Positions 7,738-16,485 of a stretch of 53,687 bases of DNA are shown here, piece after piece. Each line of letters begins with the position of its first letter. Position 1 is the first letter of the stretch. Made by a program: the position numbers and the translations under genes. The DNA lies in the NCBI GenBank assembly GCA_964458795.1, contig CAYWJW010000004.1, forward strand, positions 1 to 53,687, written 5' to 3'. The DNA comes from JAJTHY01 sp964458795 (GTDB lineage: Bacteria; Pseudomonadota; Alphaproteobacteria; Rickettsiales; Midichloriaceae). Below the pieces are notes generated by a model. It made no database searches. It was not told where the DNA came from and worked only from the letters and a program-made list of their open reading frames with translations.

Positions 7738-8924
7738 TGCTAAACCTAGAAGCGCTATTGGTTTTAGCAATTGCGCTTTTTGCAATAGGAATGGTAGCCA
7801 CATTTTTAGGCACAAAGATCACAGCACTCACTAAACAACTTGAAAAAAGCCAAAATGACTCTCAGCTCCTCCAGCTCAAAACTCAAATTGAATCAGTTGC
7901 TGCGAGCCTTCATGGCTTAAGCCAACTTATTGAAACTAAACTTAATCACTGGAGTGTTACCCTGGAAGACCGCATGTTCAGGATGCAAACAGACAACTCT
8001 GATAAGCTAGAACTGATACGCAAAACCGTTGATGAAAAACTACATGAAACCCTAGAGACACGACTTGGTGAAACCTTTAAGATTGTTTCTGAGCGCTTGG
8101 AGCAAGTACACCGTGGTATTGGAGAGATGCAAAATCTTGCAACTGGCGTGGGCGATTTAAAGAGAATCTTATCAAATGTAAAAACTCGTGGTGTATGGGG
8201 TGAAGTGCAGCTTGAGGCGATTTTGGAACAGATGATGTCTGCGCATCAATATGAGAAAAATATAAGTGTGCGAGAAAATTCTCTTGAGAAAGTTGAATTC
8301 GCTGTAAAACTTCCATCAAAAGAAGAAGAAGGGAGCATCTTATTACCAATTGATGCCAAGTTCCCACTTGATATCTATCAAAAGCTTATTGCCGCACAAG
8401 ATACTGTGGATGTTCAGATGATAGAACTATATTCAAAAGAGCTTGAGCAGGCAATTAAAAAACAAGCTAAGATGATTTGTGATAAATACATCAACACCCC
8501 CATAACCACCGAATTTGCAATTATGTTTTTACCGGTTGAGGGGTTGTATGCAGAAGTTTTAAGGATTCCAGGACTTAGCGAATTCGTACAGCAAAATTAC
8601 AGGATAGTGATAACCGGCCCCACTACCCTATCTGCCATTCTATCAAGCTTGCAAATGGGCTATCGTACCATCGCTATTCAAAAACGCTCCAGCGAAGTTT
8701 GGAGCTTGCTTGCTGTTGTTAGAAAAGAGTTTATAAAATTTGCCGATCTCTTGGGCAAAACTAAAACAAAGCTGGACCAAGCAAGTAGAGTAATTGGAGA
8801 GGCAGAAACCAAGACTAGAACCATTCAAAGGCGCCTGAAAAACATTGAAATCGATCAGGATGATATATCTTTAAATGATAATATCCTGCCAGTCCTTCCT
8901 AAAGATTTGGATGATGCTGTTTAG
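7734..8924 (+). CDS. rmuC: DNA recombination protein RmuC
   Basis: RmuC proteins limit inversions between short inverted repeats and belong to the PD-(D/E)XK nuclease-like superfamily. The 396-residue protein has an N-terminal membrane anchor (about residues 5-27) and a coiled-coil region (about 30-135) with MRMQTDNSDKLELIRKTVDEKL-type heptads. The conserved core is LKRILSNVKTRGVWGEVQLE, then LPIDAKFPLD, AIMFLPVEGLYAEVL, and ITGPTTLSAILSSLQMGYRT. It overlaps the preceding gene by 4 bases. A MITE begins 23 bases after the stop codon. Confidence 0.93.
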   Translation: MMLNLEALLVLAIALFAIGMVATFLGTKITALTKQLEKSQNDSQLLQLKTQIESVAASLHGLSQLIETKLNHWSVTLEDRMFRMQTDNSDKLELIRKTVDEKLHETLETRLGETFKIVSERLEQVHRGIGEMQNLATGVGDLKRILSNVKTRGVWGEVQLEAILEQMMSAHQYEKNISVRENSLEKVEFAVKLPSKEEEGSILLPIDAKFPLDIYQKLIAAQDTVDVQMIELYSKELEQAIKKQAKMICDKYINTPITTEFAIMFLPVEGLYAEVLRIPGLSEFVQQNYRIVITGPTTLSAILSSLQMGYRTIAIQKRSSEVWSLLAVVRKEFIKFADLLGKTKTKLDQASRVIGEAETKTRTIQRRLKNIEIDQDDISLNDNILPVLPKDLDDAV

Positions 8925-8946
8925 TGGCCTTCATGTGCTAAATTGG

Positions 8947-9097
8947 TATGGCTAAGGCAGTATAAAATAGAGTTTTGGAGCTACAGAGAGAGAAAGGATA
9001 AAAGTATTTTTTGTTGAAACATAGATGCCGTATCAAGTACGGTATGACAAATATGCGCTTATCTTTTTCATGCGCCTTTTATACTGCTTTAGCTATA
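8947..9097 (+). mobile_element. MITE-like element A, copy 1
   Basis: The 151-base element has imperfect terminal inverted repeats of about 21 bases: TATGGCTAAGGCAGTATAAAA on the left and its complement on the right (TTTTATACTGCTTTAGCTATA). The interior contains a smaller palindrome (GCCGTATCAAGTACGGTATGAC). It has no coding capacity. A second full copy is at 15652-15828. Ends beginning with TA are reminiscent of IS630/Tc1-like elements, but no matching transposase is in the window. Confidence 0.8.
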
Positions 9098-9111
9098 GCA
9101 ATAGAAAGAAG

Positions 9112-9188
9112 TGGCGTGCCCTAAAGGAGTCGAACCTTTGACCCACAGCTTAGAAGGCTGTTGCTCTATCCAGCTGAGCTAAGGGCAC
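9112..9188 (-). tRNA. tRNA-Arg (anticodon TCT)
   Basis: On the minus strand the acceptor GTGCCCT pairs with AGGGCAC, the anticodon arm reads ACAGC-CTTCTAA-GCTGT with anticodon TCT, and the T arm contains GGTTCGACTCC. The discriminator is G, and CCA is encoded. The gene is sandwiched between MITE A (15 bases away) and MITE B (61 bases away). Confidence 0.96.
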
Positions 9189-9249
9189 ATGTACTTACAT
9201 AAGTGGGAGTATAGTAAGTCACCCAACGCATGTCAATATGGAATGCATA

Positions 9250-9410
9250 ATACCAATTCCGGTAAATAACTGCACGGATGCGCTTCATCTTTTTATTTTT
9301 TTAGTCGCTGCTAAAAACCCAAAATATGTAGAATATTATGGGCTTTCAGCGACTTCCCAAAAAATCAAAATTTATCCCGCATCTGTACAGTTATTTACCG
9401 GAATTGGTAT
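9250..9410 (+). mobile_element. MITE-like element B, copy 1
   Basis: The 161-base element has terminal inverted repeats of about 33 bases: ATACCAATTCCGGTAAATAA, then CTGCACGGATGCG, matched in reverse complement at the right end with two mismatches. A second, inner near-inverted pair is AGTCGCTGCTAAAAACCC and GGGCTTTCAGCGACT. It ends 6 bases before the rsmI stop codon. A reverse-oriented copy lies at 52604-52749. It has no coding capacity. Confidence 0.85.
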
Positions 9411-9416
9411 AAATGC

Positions 9417-10289
9417 TTAATGCACCTTCAATAGAAGTGCCCTAGCATAAACTTCCTTCTTGGTAAGTTTACTCATTTTGGAGGCAATTTCTACTGTATC
9501 CTTTAGCGAGTGATCTTTTAATAACTTAGTAAGCACAGAGTCTAAGTCGATATCACTTACATCCTCTGGATTCAGACCTGCAACTATTAATACTATTTCA
9601 CCTTTAAATTCACGCGCTGTGTGCTCTGCTAAAAACTGACTACAAGTACATGAGATAAACTCCTCATGCATTTTTGTGAGCTCTCTTGCAACCACAATCT
9701 CACGATCACCCATAACTTGGTAAATTGCTGAAATCGTGGCTTTGATGCGCTTTGGGCTCTCATAAAAAATAAGCGTGAATTGATAATCTCTAAGCTCACT
9801 TAGCTGGGCCTCAAGCTTGAGAGCTGTTGGCTGCAGAAATCCACAAAATAAAAAGCGATCCGTAGGCATTCCCGCGGCACATAAGGCTGCAGTAACCGCT
9901 GCTGCCCCTGGAATGGGTGTAACACGAATACCATGCATGCGTGCATCTCTCACTAGCTTGAAACCTGGATCGGAAATAAGTGGAGTGCCAGCATCAGAAA
10001 TGAGCGCTATGCTTTTACCTAACGCGAACAGATTTAGGATCTTCGCTCTATCACGCTCATCTGAGTGATCATTATAAGCCCATACCTTGGTGTTTATCCC
10101 GTAGTATGATAAAAGTTTGTGTGAATTCTTTGTGTTTTCGCATAGAATAAGATCAACTTTGGATAAAACTTCCACCGCCCTATAGGTAATATCTTTAAGA
10201 TTCCCTATAGGAGTGGCTACAACAAAGAGCTCCCCAACATTTCTATTTTGGGAGTTGTTTTGAATAAGTTTATCTGGTTTACTTATCAC
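9417..10289 (-). CDS. rsmI: 16S rRNA (cytidine-1402-2'-O)-methyltransferase RsmI
   Basis: RsmI methylates C1402 of 16S rRNA at the decoding centre using S-adenosylmethionine. The 290-residue protein carries the family signatures LFVVATPIGNLKDIT near the N-terminus, LISDAGTPLISDPG (about residues 97-110), IPGAAAVTAAL and FYESPKRI. The start is a GTG at 10289; no in-frame ATG is available upstream of the conserved block, and the ribosome-binding site is weak. It is divergent from the LpoA-like gene by 21 bases, the same neighbourhood as yraL-yraM in enterobacteria. Confidence 0.96.
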   Translation of the reverse strand: MISKPDKLIQNNSQNRNVGELFVVATPIGNLKDITYRAVEVLSKVDLILCENTKNSHKLLSYYGINTKVWAYNDHSDERDRAKILNLFALGKSIALISDAGTPLISDPGFKLVRDARMHGIRVTPIPGAAAVTAALCAAGMPTDRFLFCGFLQPTALKLEAQLSELRDYQFTLIFYESPKRIKATISAIYQVMGDREIVVARELTKMHEEFISCTCSQFLAEHTAREFKGEIVLIVAGLNPEDVSDIDLDSVLTKLLKDHSLKDTVEIASKMSKLTKKEVYARALLLKVH

Positions 10290-10310
10290 AAAGAAACATG
10301 AATAAATTTT

Positions 10311-11405
10311 ATGAAAGCATCCATTTTTAAATACTTCCTCTGGCTTACTCTTATACTAATTGGTGTATTCGCACAAGCACAAGAACAAGTCAAGCTTACA
10401 GGCGATAAGAAATACAAGATCGCAGCTATAGTCCCTCTCTCAGGCGAACATGCTTCTATGGGTAAGAATATGCTAGGCGCTATGAAACTTGCCCTACTTG
10501 ATCTTAAGACCAATGACTTTGATATTGTGCCAATTGATTCAGAGTTAGAAGAAAGCAAACTGCGGTTACAGCTAACAGAGAGTAAACTAAACGCTATTAT
10601 CGGGCCGGTGTTTGCTAAAGACGCACGCAAGATTATGCCAATACTTACATCTGGTGACACCTGCGTTATCAGCTTTTCTAATGATCGCGATCTAAGCAGC
10701 CCCGCATGCCTTGTACTGCTTGGATTTATGCCGGAAGAGTCAATCAGCAAGGTAGTTGGATTCGCAGCACATAAAAACTATCAGATCAACGCTTTGCTTC
10801 CTGATAACAAGTATGGACTTATTCTTGCAAGGAGATTACTTATTATGAGTAATCATAAGCAAATCGACTTAGGGGAGATCTTATTTTATAAAGATAGCAG
10901 CAAGACAGACCCCAATATTGCAAATTTATTTGCTAGGCTAAATAGTTCAGAACATACGTCTAATAAAGCTCTTCTGATACCGGAAAACGCTATAATGCCA
11001 CAAGTTATACCACACTTGAGCGGAAGCAAAATCAAAGTTCTTGGGAGTAGCCAGTTTGAGGATGAAAAATTGCTTAAGGCTCCTGAGCTACAGGGCAGCT
11101 GGTTTGCTTCAGCACCACGCAAGTATCGTGAACGTTTTGAGAAAAAATTCACCGCAAACTTTGATACCATACCACTTAAGATTTCATCACTCGCATACGA
11201 TGCTATAGCCTTTAGCTATGCTGTTATTTCGTCAGCAAATGGAGGGTTCAAGCATGATTCCTTGATGAATCCTGCGGGTTTCTACGGCATTACCGGCGCA
11301 TTTCGCTTTATGCCTGATGGCAGCAATCAAAGGCAACTTTCAGTGTTTGAAATTAATGCCGGCAAATACTCTGAAATCGAGCCAGCAAAGATAGACTTCA
11401 ACTGA
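10311..11405 (+). CDS. Periplasmic-binding-fold protein, LpoA/penicillin-binding protein activator-like
   Basis: This 364-residue protein has a signal peptide (about residues 1-23, cleavage near AQAQ). The fold is a type 1 periplasmic-binding fold: YKIAAIVPLSGEHASMGKNMLGAMKLAL, later NAIIGPVFAKDARKIMPIL and FPDNKYGL-like strands. The IVPLSG...G....GA.lA pattern and the neighbouring rsmI fit the alphaproteobacterial relatives of LpoA (YraM), an outer-membrane activator of a peptidoglycan synthase. It has no lipobox Cys after the signal, so it may be soluble in the periplasm. It could alternatively be a solute-binding protein of another kind. The stop overlaps the recG start by one base. Confidence 0.75.
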   Translation: MKASIFKYFLWLTLILIGVFAQAQEQVKLTGDKKYKIAAIVPLSGEHASMGKNMLGAMKLALLDLKTNDFDIVPIDSELEESKLRLQLTESKLNAIIGPVFAKDARKIMPILTSGDTCVISFSNDRDLSSPACLVLLGFMPEESISKVVGFAAHKNYQINALLPDNKYGLILARRLLIMSNHKQIDLGEILFYKDSSKTDPNIANLFARLNSSEHTSNKALLIPENAIMPQVIPHLSGSKIKVLGSSQFEDEKLLKAPELQGSWFASAPRKYRERFEKKFTANFDTIPLKISSLAYDAIAFSYAVISSANGGFKHDSLMNPAGFYGITGAFRFMPDGSNQRQLSVFEINAGKYSEIEPAKIDFN

Positions 11406-13456
11406 TGAATACTGCACAAGATCTAATTTTAAGCTCGTTATTGTTTTCCCCAATAAGCCAAGTTGATGGGGTTGGAGAGAAACGATCACAGCTTTATAAA
11501 AATCTCGGGATCTCATCCGTTAGGGATTTATTGCTTTTAATGCCAAATAGAGTTATTACACGCAAAATTAATCCAAGACTTTCTGAAATAAAAAATGGAG
11601 ATCAGATCTCCAAAGCGGTGAAAGTACAAAGCATCCACCTACCCCACGCAGCTGGCAGAAGAAGGCCTAGCAAAGTAGTATGTGAATCAAATGGCGAAGA
11701 AGTAGAGTTGGTATATTTCAATATACCTGCAAAACGCCTAACAGAACAATATAGCGAAGGACGCGAGCTGATAGTAAGTGGGGAGGCTGTACTTAGCTAT
11801 GGATGCTTGACTATTGTGCATCCAGAACAAGTAGTTGCTGCAAGCGAAAGCTATAAAATTGCAGAGTACGAACCTGTATATCCAGCTACCCGTGGCTTAA
11901 ACTCTAGGTTCATTGGCATTACCATAAAACGTACTTTAAGCAAGCTACCGCAAATTGCTGAATGGTTGCCAAATGATCTACTAGCTAAGCATAAATGGCC
12001 CCATTTGAGACAAGCTCTCGAAATCATCCACAATCCCAAAACACTAAAGGATATAGAACTTATGGCGCTTGCCAAACAACGGATTGCTTTTGATGAGATT
12101 TTTGCACATCAGTTACAACTTCACGCTATGAAAGTCATGGTAAAATCCATAACACGTCCCCCTATTAGTTTTACTAGAACATTAAAGGATGAGATGCTAT
12201 CTCGCCTTCCTTTCTCACTCACTGAATCTCAAGAACGAGTGATAAGCGAAATAGAAGAAGAATTTCGCAAAGACCTAAGGATATCACGCTTAATCCAAGG
12301 TGATGTTGGCTCTGGCAAAACTCTTGTTGCACTATCTCTCATGTTAAACTGTGTGGAAGCTGGATTCCAGGCGGCTATAATGGTGCCAACAGAGATCCTA
12401 GCGTTACAGCATGTTAAAACCATAACTGAGATGACTGAAAGGCTTGGAGTAGAATGCCAACTGCTTACTGGAAATATGACAGCATCTCAGAAGCGTGAGG
12501 CCTACAACGCCATAGAATCTGGAAGAGCCAAAATTATTGTAGGAACCCACGCACTGTTTCAAGAGAAAGCTATCTACCATAGCTTACGTCTAGTTATTAT
12601 AGATGAACAACATAGATTCGGCGTAGAACAGCGCAAGCGACTACTGTGCAAAGGCATACATGCAGATTTTATAATGATGACAGCAACTCCAATTCCTAGA
12701 ACTTTAGAAATGGCAAGCTTCGGTGACATGGATATTTCAGTGATCAAACAAAAGCCTGCTAATCGCAAAGCAATCATAACAAAGATTATGTCGCATAAAA
12801 AGTTGGAAGAACTTGAAGCATCACTCGACTCCCGCATTTTATCTGGGGAAAAAATTTACTGGGTATGCCCACTTATTAAAGAGACGGAGAAACTGGATCT
12901 TGCTCAAGCTGAAGGTAGGTTTGAGTCTTTGAATGCTAAGTTCCAGGGCATGGTTGGGATGGTGCATGGCAAGATGAAACAAAACGAGCGTGAATCCGTT
13001 ATGCAAAAATTTATTAGTGGCGAATATAAGATAATAGTTGCAACAACAGTCATCGAAGTTGGCGTTGATGTTAAAGATGCGACTGTGATGATAATAGAAA
13101 ATGCTGAGCGTTTCGGACTTTCACAATTACACCAGCTAAGAGGGCGGGTTGGAAGAGGCGATATTCAATCTTACTGCATACTGGTTTATGGGAAAAACTT
13201 TGGTCCTATAGGTCAAAAAAGGCTCAGTATTATGCGTGATTCGGTAGATGGCTTCTTCATAGCTGAGGAAGATCTAAAGCTTCGTGGGGCGGGTGATATT
13301 GTAGGAACAAAGCAAAGCGGCCTACCTCAATTCAGAGTGTTTGATATAGATACAAACCAAGACTTATTAAACCTAGCCTTTGAAACTTCAAGATCTGGTT
13401 TCACCCCGCTTGATACTCAGATTGCAATATTCAGCCATAATCTCACTGATTGTTAA
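11405..13456 (+). CDS. recG: ATP-dependent DNA helicase RecG
   Basis: RecG reverses stalled replication forks and migrates Holliday junctions. The 683-residue protein starts with the wedge/OB region (FSPISQVDGVGEKRSQLYKNLGI, VRDLLLLMPNRV). The helicase core follows with Walker A GDVGSGKTLVA (about 299-309), DEQHRFGVEQR (about 399-409), MTATPIPRTL, and motif VI region HQLRGRVGRG. The C-terminal part has LKLRGAGDIVGTKQSGLPQF, the RecG TRG-type ending. The ATG overlaps the previous stop (TGATG), so translation is coupled. Confidence 0.97.
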   Translation: MNTAQDLILSSLLFSPISQVDGVGEKRSQLYKNLGISSVRDLLLLMPNRVITRKINPRLSEIKNGDQISKAVKVQSIHLPHAAGRRRPSKVVCESNGEEVELVYFNIPAKRLTEQYSEGRELIVSGEAVLSYGCLTIVHPEQVVAASESYKIAEYEPVYPATRGLNSRFIGITIKRTLSKLPQIAEWLPNDLLAKHKWPHLRQALEIIHNPKTLKDIELMALAKQRIAFDEIFAHQLQLHAMKVMVKSITRPPISFTRTLKDEMLSRLPFSLTESQERVISEIEEEFRKDLRISRLIQGDVGSGKTLVALSLMLNCVEAGFQAAIMVPTEILALQHVKTITEMTERLGVECQLLTGNMTASQKREAYNAIESGRAKIIVGTHALFQEKAIYHSLRLVIIDEQHRFGVEQRKRLLCKGIHADFIMMTATPIPRTLEMASFGDMDISVIKQKPANRKAIITKIMSHKKLEELEASLDSRILSGEKIYWVCPLIKETEKLDLAQAEGRFESLNAKFQGMVGMVHGKMKQNERESVMQKFISGEYKIIVATTVIEVGVDVKDATVMIIENAERFGLSQLHQLRGRVGRGDIQSYCILVYGKNFGPIGQKRLSIMRDSVDGFFIAEEDLKLRGAGDIVGTKQSGLPQFRVFDIDTNQDLLNLAFETSRSGFTPLDTQIAIFSHNLTDC

Positions 13457-13480
13457 GGCATCCCACTTAACCTATTAATT

Positions 13481-13521
13481 TACTATACTATCAATAAATA
13501 ACTTATTAATCTAGTATAGTA
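13481..13521 (+). promoter_or_regulatory. Perfect 10-bp inverted repeat upstream of the 702-residue gene
   Basis: TACTATACTA at 13481-13490 is matched by TAGTATAGTA at 13512-13521, separated by 21 bases of AT-rich sequence. It lies 21 bases before the start codon, in the only gap between recG and this gene. It could be an operator or mRNA hairpin; AGGAG at 13531-13535 remains free. Confidence 0.4.
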
Positions 13522-13542
13522 TTATGGTATTAGGAGCTTTAA

Positions 13543-15651
13543 ATGAAGCACACAGAGCATAAGAGAGAGAAAAATTCTCCGCAAATTTCAAGTCCCACTC
13601 CACAAATTAGCAGCAAGGAGTTTATATACCAAGTAATACAAAACATCGGGCCAGATATAAAAGACATCAATTTCTTAAGCATTGTATTAAAGTCTATAGA
13701 GAAGTCACTTGAAGCAATTTTATGTAAATACATCTCAGTGGATAAATGCTCAAAGTCCATAAAAACAACTGTTACTAACCACTTTGTCTTTTGTGAGGAA
13801 GATATTTTACAAATCCTTGAGGCGATAGATGCAAACTTATCCCTTTATACAGCTAATGGAACTCTTAAAGAAGAAGTATGCAATTTATTTAGGACAGATA
13901 AGCGGCCACTATTACAGCAAGTTATATCAGGAAATCTCTCCTGGTCAATTGCAGGTGACTTACCTACCTATATTATAGCTTATAATACTCGACATAAAAG
14001 CAAAGATCCATCGTGTATCCATACTTTTATCACTAACCATCTTTTCAAATCTGCAGAATTTAAAGTAATGCTTGGTTACATTTGCGAGTGCATCTTAAGC
14101 CCATCCACATCTATATTAAACCTAAGCATAATACTTAGTTGCAAAGACTTTAGAAGCGGTATGAGCAACCAAGATTTTAAAAGAGCCACTCATGAAATGC
14201 TCACAGATATGATAGGCACAACCTCTCAATTATCTGAAAAAGGCATTAAATTTTTGACTTATAAATTATTTGCAAAACACAAATACTTATTTTGTAGCGA
14301 ATACTTAGAAAGTGGCACATTTACTGAAGTTGTACAATCATTAACCATATCGTTGCAAGATCTTGATAAGACTTGTGAGAAAGACGTTATAGAGAAAGCT
14401 ATTGAGAGCTTGAGCGAACCATTTACTAAAATCGAAATTGCTGTAATAAAAAAATATTTAGCCAGGATGGAACTTGGGCTTGTAAAGTTTGCAATGACTG
14501 GAATAAGTAATAGCACCTTGGATATAGAGATGGAGGATTTATTAGATATAATACTAACCAAATTGCGCACAGATTTGCTTAGCAAAACTCCACCAGAACA
14601 AGCTCCTGAAATATCCCTTAATAGGAAATCTCCGCGCAAACTAGGTGATGCAGATAAGGCAAGAATATTACAAACTACTACCACCACTTGTACTAATATA
14701 GATTTGGGTGTCTTGAACCCTAATCCCATACATCTTTGTAACACTGATGCCAATCAGAAGAGACGTATAAGAAAAAATAGTCTCTCTTTAGATCTTAACT
14801 ATTCTAGAGCTCCTAATATCGCTCTACACTCTTTTACCGCGATTAATAATACCACTCCAAGATCTACTCAATCTAACAGGGAAAGCATTAGATCGCACCA
14901 TAGAACTGTTGAAGAGAAATGGGTAGATGTGAGCAATACTTCTTTATCCACTGCATCTATTGAGAGATTAAGAAGAAGCCCACGCTCTAAAATAGGTAGT
15001 GATCATGTATCAAATGCTAGCACTTCAGTTGAACCTAGAACCAATATAATACTCGCAATTCCTTCTTCTATATTAGATGACGAAGCTATAAGCTCCATAC
15101 CGAAAAGAGAAGCCAATGCCACTACAGGACCCAGTATACATCCGTTATCTAAACCAAAAACTATCCCAACTCATAGGAGCCGAGTTACGACAAAACACAA
15201 AAGTGCTACATCTACTGCAGATAGGGCTAGAGTACTGCATCTTAGCACATCATTGCCTGAAATTAGCTATAAAGAGAAAGTACATTCTCCCATATATGAA
15301 AAAAGAACTTTGAGGAAAAGAACATCCTCTTATGAAAGCACTATTCTCGCTAATTCCAAGAGCACCACAAACTCTACTACATCAGAATCAGAGGTTGCAA
15401 CATCCAGCGAATCTACTCAAGATGTTGGCTACAAAGATCTAAGTAAATCACTAAGCAGAACTTCTGAAGAAAAACAACAAAATAGTCCATCCGATACGTT
15501 TGCCAACCTTGCCTCTAGTAGCTTGCCGATAACAATATCCCCCCCGATTTCTATTATTAATCTTGTTGAATCTTCTACAAAGCAAGTAAAAGAACCATTA
15601 GCAGCACTAGAATCCAAATCTACCTACCTTGATATAGCTAAGACGATATAA
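13543..15651 (+). CDS. Unknown 702-residue protein, helical N-terminus and Ser/Thr-rich basic tail
   Basis: I do not recognise this protein. Residues 1-350 look like a globular, alpha-helical domain with several Cys. From about residue 360 on, the chain becomes rich in Ser, Thr, Arg and Asn, with low predicted order. Two similar basic segments occur in the tail (KLGDADKARILQTT and STADRARVLHLST). Short SPR/SPRSK-type patterns also appear there. It has a good AGGAG ribosome-binding site and lies downstream of an inverted repeat. The last codons (DIAKTI, stop) are written in sequence resembling a MITE A end, directly followed by MITE copy 2, so the C-terminus may have been remade by insertion. 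No signal peptide or transmembrane helix is seen. A secreted effector is one possibility. Confidence 0.65.
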   Translation: MKHTEHKREKNSPQISSPTPQISSKEFIYQVIQNIGPDIKDINFLSIVLKSIEKSLEAILCKYISVDKCSKSIKTTVTNHFVFCEEDILQILEAIDANLSLYTANGTLKEEVCNLFRTDKRPLLQQVISGNLSWSIAGDLPTYIIAYNTRHKSKDPSCIHTFITNHLFKSAEFKVMLGYICECILSPSTSILNLSIILSCKDFRSGMSNQDFKRATHEMLTDMIGTTSQLSEKGIKFLTYKLFAKHKYLFCSEYLESGTFTEVVQSLTISLQDLDKTCEKDVIEKAIESLSEPFTKIEIAVIKKYLARMELGLVKFAMTGISNSTLDIEMEDLLDIILTKLRTDLLSKTPPEQAPEISLNRKSPRKLGDADKARILQTTTTTCTNIDLGVLNPNPIHLCNTDANQKRRIRKNSLSLDLNYSRAPNIALHSFTAINNTTPRSTQSNRESIRSHHRTVEEKWVDVSNTSLSTASIERLRRSPRSKIGSDHVSNASTSVEPRTNIILAIPSSILDDEAISSIPKREANATTGPSIHPLSKPKTIPTHRSRVTTKHKSATSTADRARVLHLSTSLPEISYKEKVHSPIYEKRTLRKRTSSYESTILANSKSTTNSTTSESEVATSSESTQDVGYKDLSKSLSRTSEEKQQNSPSDTFANLASSSLPITISPPISIINLVESSTKQVKEPLAALESKSTYLDIAKTI

Positions 15652-15828
15652 TATAGCTAAGTCAGTATAAAAAGAGTATGTAAAAATGCGGAATAGTGTG
15701 TAATACCAAGACCCACAAAGAGAAAAGGTAAAAGTATTTTTTGTTGAAATATGGATGCCGTATCAAGTGCGGCATGACAAATATTGCATTTATCTTTTTT
15801 ATGCTCCTTTTATACTGCTTTAGCTATA
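15652..15828 (+). mobile_element. MITE-like element A, copy 2
   Basis: The 177-base element has the left end TATAGCTAAGTCAGTATAAAA and right end TTTTATACTGCTTTAGCTATA. The interior shares GTAAAAGTATTTTTTGTTGA and GATGCCGTATCAAG with copy 1, and is about 26 bases longer. A partial left-end duplicate (TATAGCTAAGACGATATAA) sits immediately before it, inside the end of the upstream reading frame. Confidence 0.8.
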
Positions 15829-15857
15829 CACAAAAGAAATAACCGTAAAACTAAATG

Positions 15858-15879
15858 CACTAAAAGAATCTTTTAGTGA
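15858..15879 (-). terminator. Possible terminator of the small secreted-protein gene
   Basis: CACTAAAAG and CTTTTAGTG can pair around a 2-3-base loop. On the minus strand the hairpin begins at the last codon of the upstream gene and is followed by a T-containing but not pure T stretch, so it is a weak candidate. Confidence 0.4.
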
Positions 15880-16232
15880 TGGCACTTTCTGCAGTGCTTT
15901 TTCTTACCATGCACATAAGCTACAGTTAACGTATTATAGTTATGTCTTGGAGTATAAAATCTATTAACAGGTCTAAAATTGTCTATATGAGTAGTTTGTG
16001 TACTCAAGCTAACATGACGATTTAAATGATAAGTCTGCGTTGTGGTATAAACACTCCTTACAGGACTATGAAAACCATAGAAATCATTTGTATCTACAAT
16101 CCTGTTGACCTTATAATAATGGCCAGTTGCAGGGTCATATACTGTTCGTGCAGCAACCAATGAGGGAAGGAAGCTAATAGAAATCGCTAGCGCTAATAGA
16201 ACTTTGCCAAATTTCAACATAGTTTTACTCAA
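15873..16232 (-). CDS. Small secreted protein of unknown function
   Basis: This 119-residue protein has a clear signal peptide (KVLLALAISISFLPSLVAA). The mature region is rich in His, Tyr, Asn and Thr (for example TVYDPATGHYYKVNRIVD). It ends in a basic HGKKKHCRKCHH tail with two Cys that could bind metal. There are no recognisable domains. A periplasmic or surface location is inferred from the signal. It is monocistronic and lies between MITE A and repeat C. Confidence 0.6.
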   Translation of the reverse strand: MSKTMLKFGKVLLALAISISFLPSLVAARTVYDPATGHYYKVNRIVDTNDFYGFHSPVRSVYTTTQTYHLNRHVSLSTQTTHIDNFRPVNRFYTPRHNYNTLTVAYVHGKKKHCRKCHH

Positions 16233-16311
16233 TTAATTAATTTATTTGGGAATTGTACTTGTAATTTGCAAAAATGTCAATAAATATGCAATTATGCTCT
16301 CACCTAACTAA

Positions 16312-16377
16312 TGCAAAAAATATTTTGTCTGGGGACTTCCATACCCAAAAACGCTCAGGTATACTGATAAATATAAG
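16312..16377 (-). repeat. Intergenic repeat C, copy 2
   Basis: On the minus strand it reads CTTATATTTATCAGTATA, a spacer, ATGGAAGTCCCCAG, then AAAATATTTTTTGCA, matching copies 1, 3 and 4. It lies in the 253-base gap between the small secreted protein and recA, where I see no gene or SOS-type box. Confidence 0.7.
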
Positions 16378-16485
16378 ATAGGAAAAGCATGTTTGGTAAG
16401 CAAGTTATCTTAAAAAAACTATTGCAAATTAAGGTTGTGTGATCCAGACTACAGCGGAATTAAAATTGTAAATTTTAGGTAATAT

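Noticed and set aside
9238..9420. Plus-strand open frame of 60 codons
   Set aside because: It lies wholly on MITE B and its flanks; the terminal repeats explain the sequence, and no ribosome-binding site is present.
16233..16485. Possible SOS operator before recA
   Set aside because: No GAAC-N7-GAAC or CTGT-type box could be found; only AT-rich sequence and repeat C are present.
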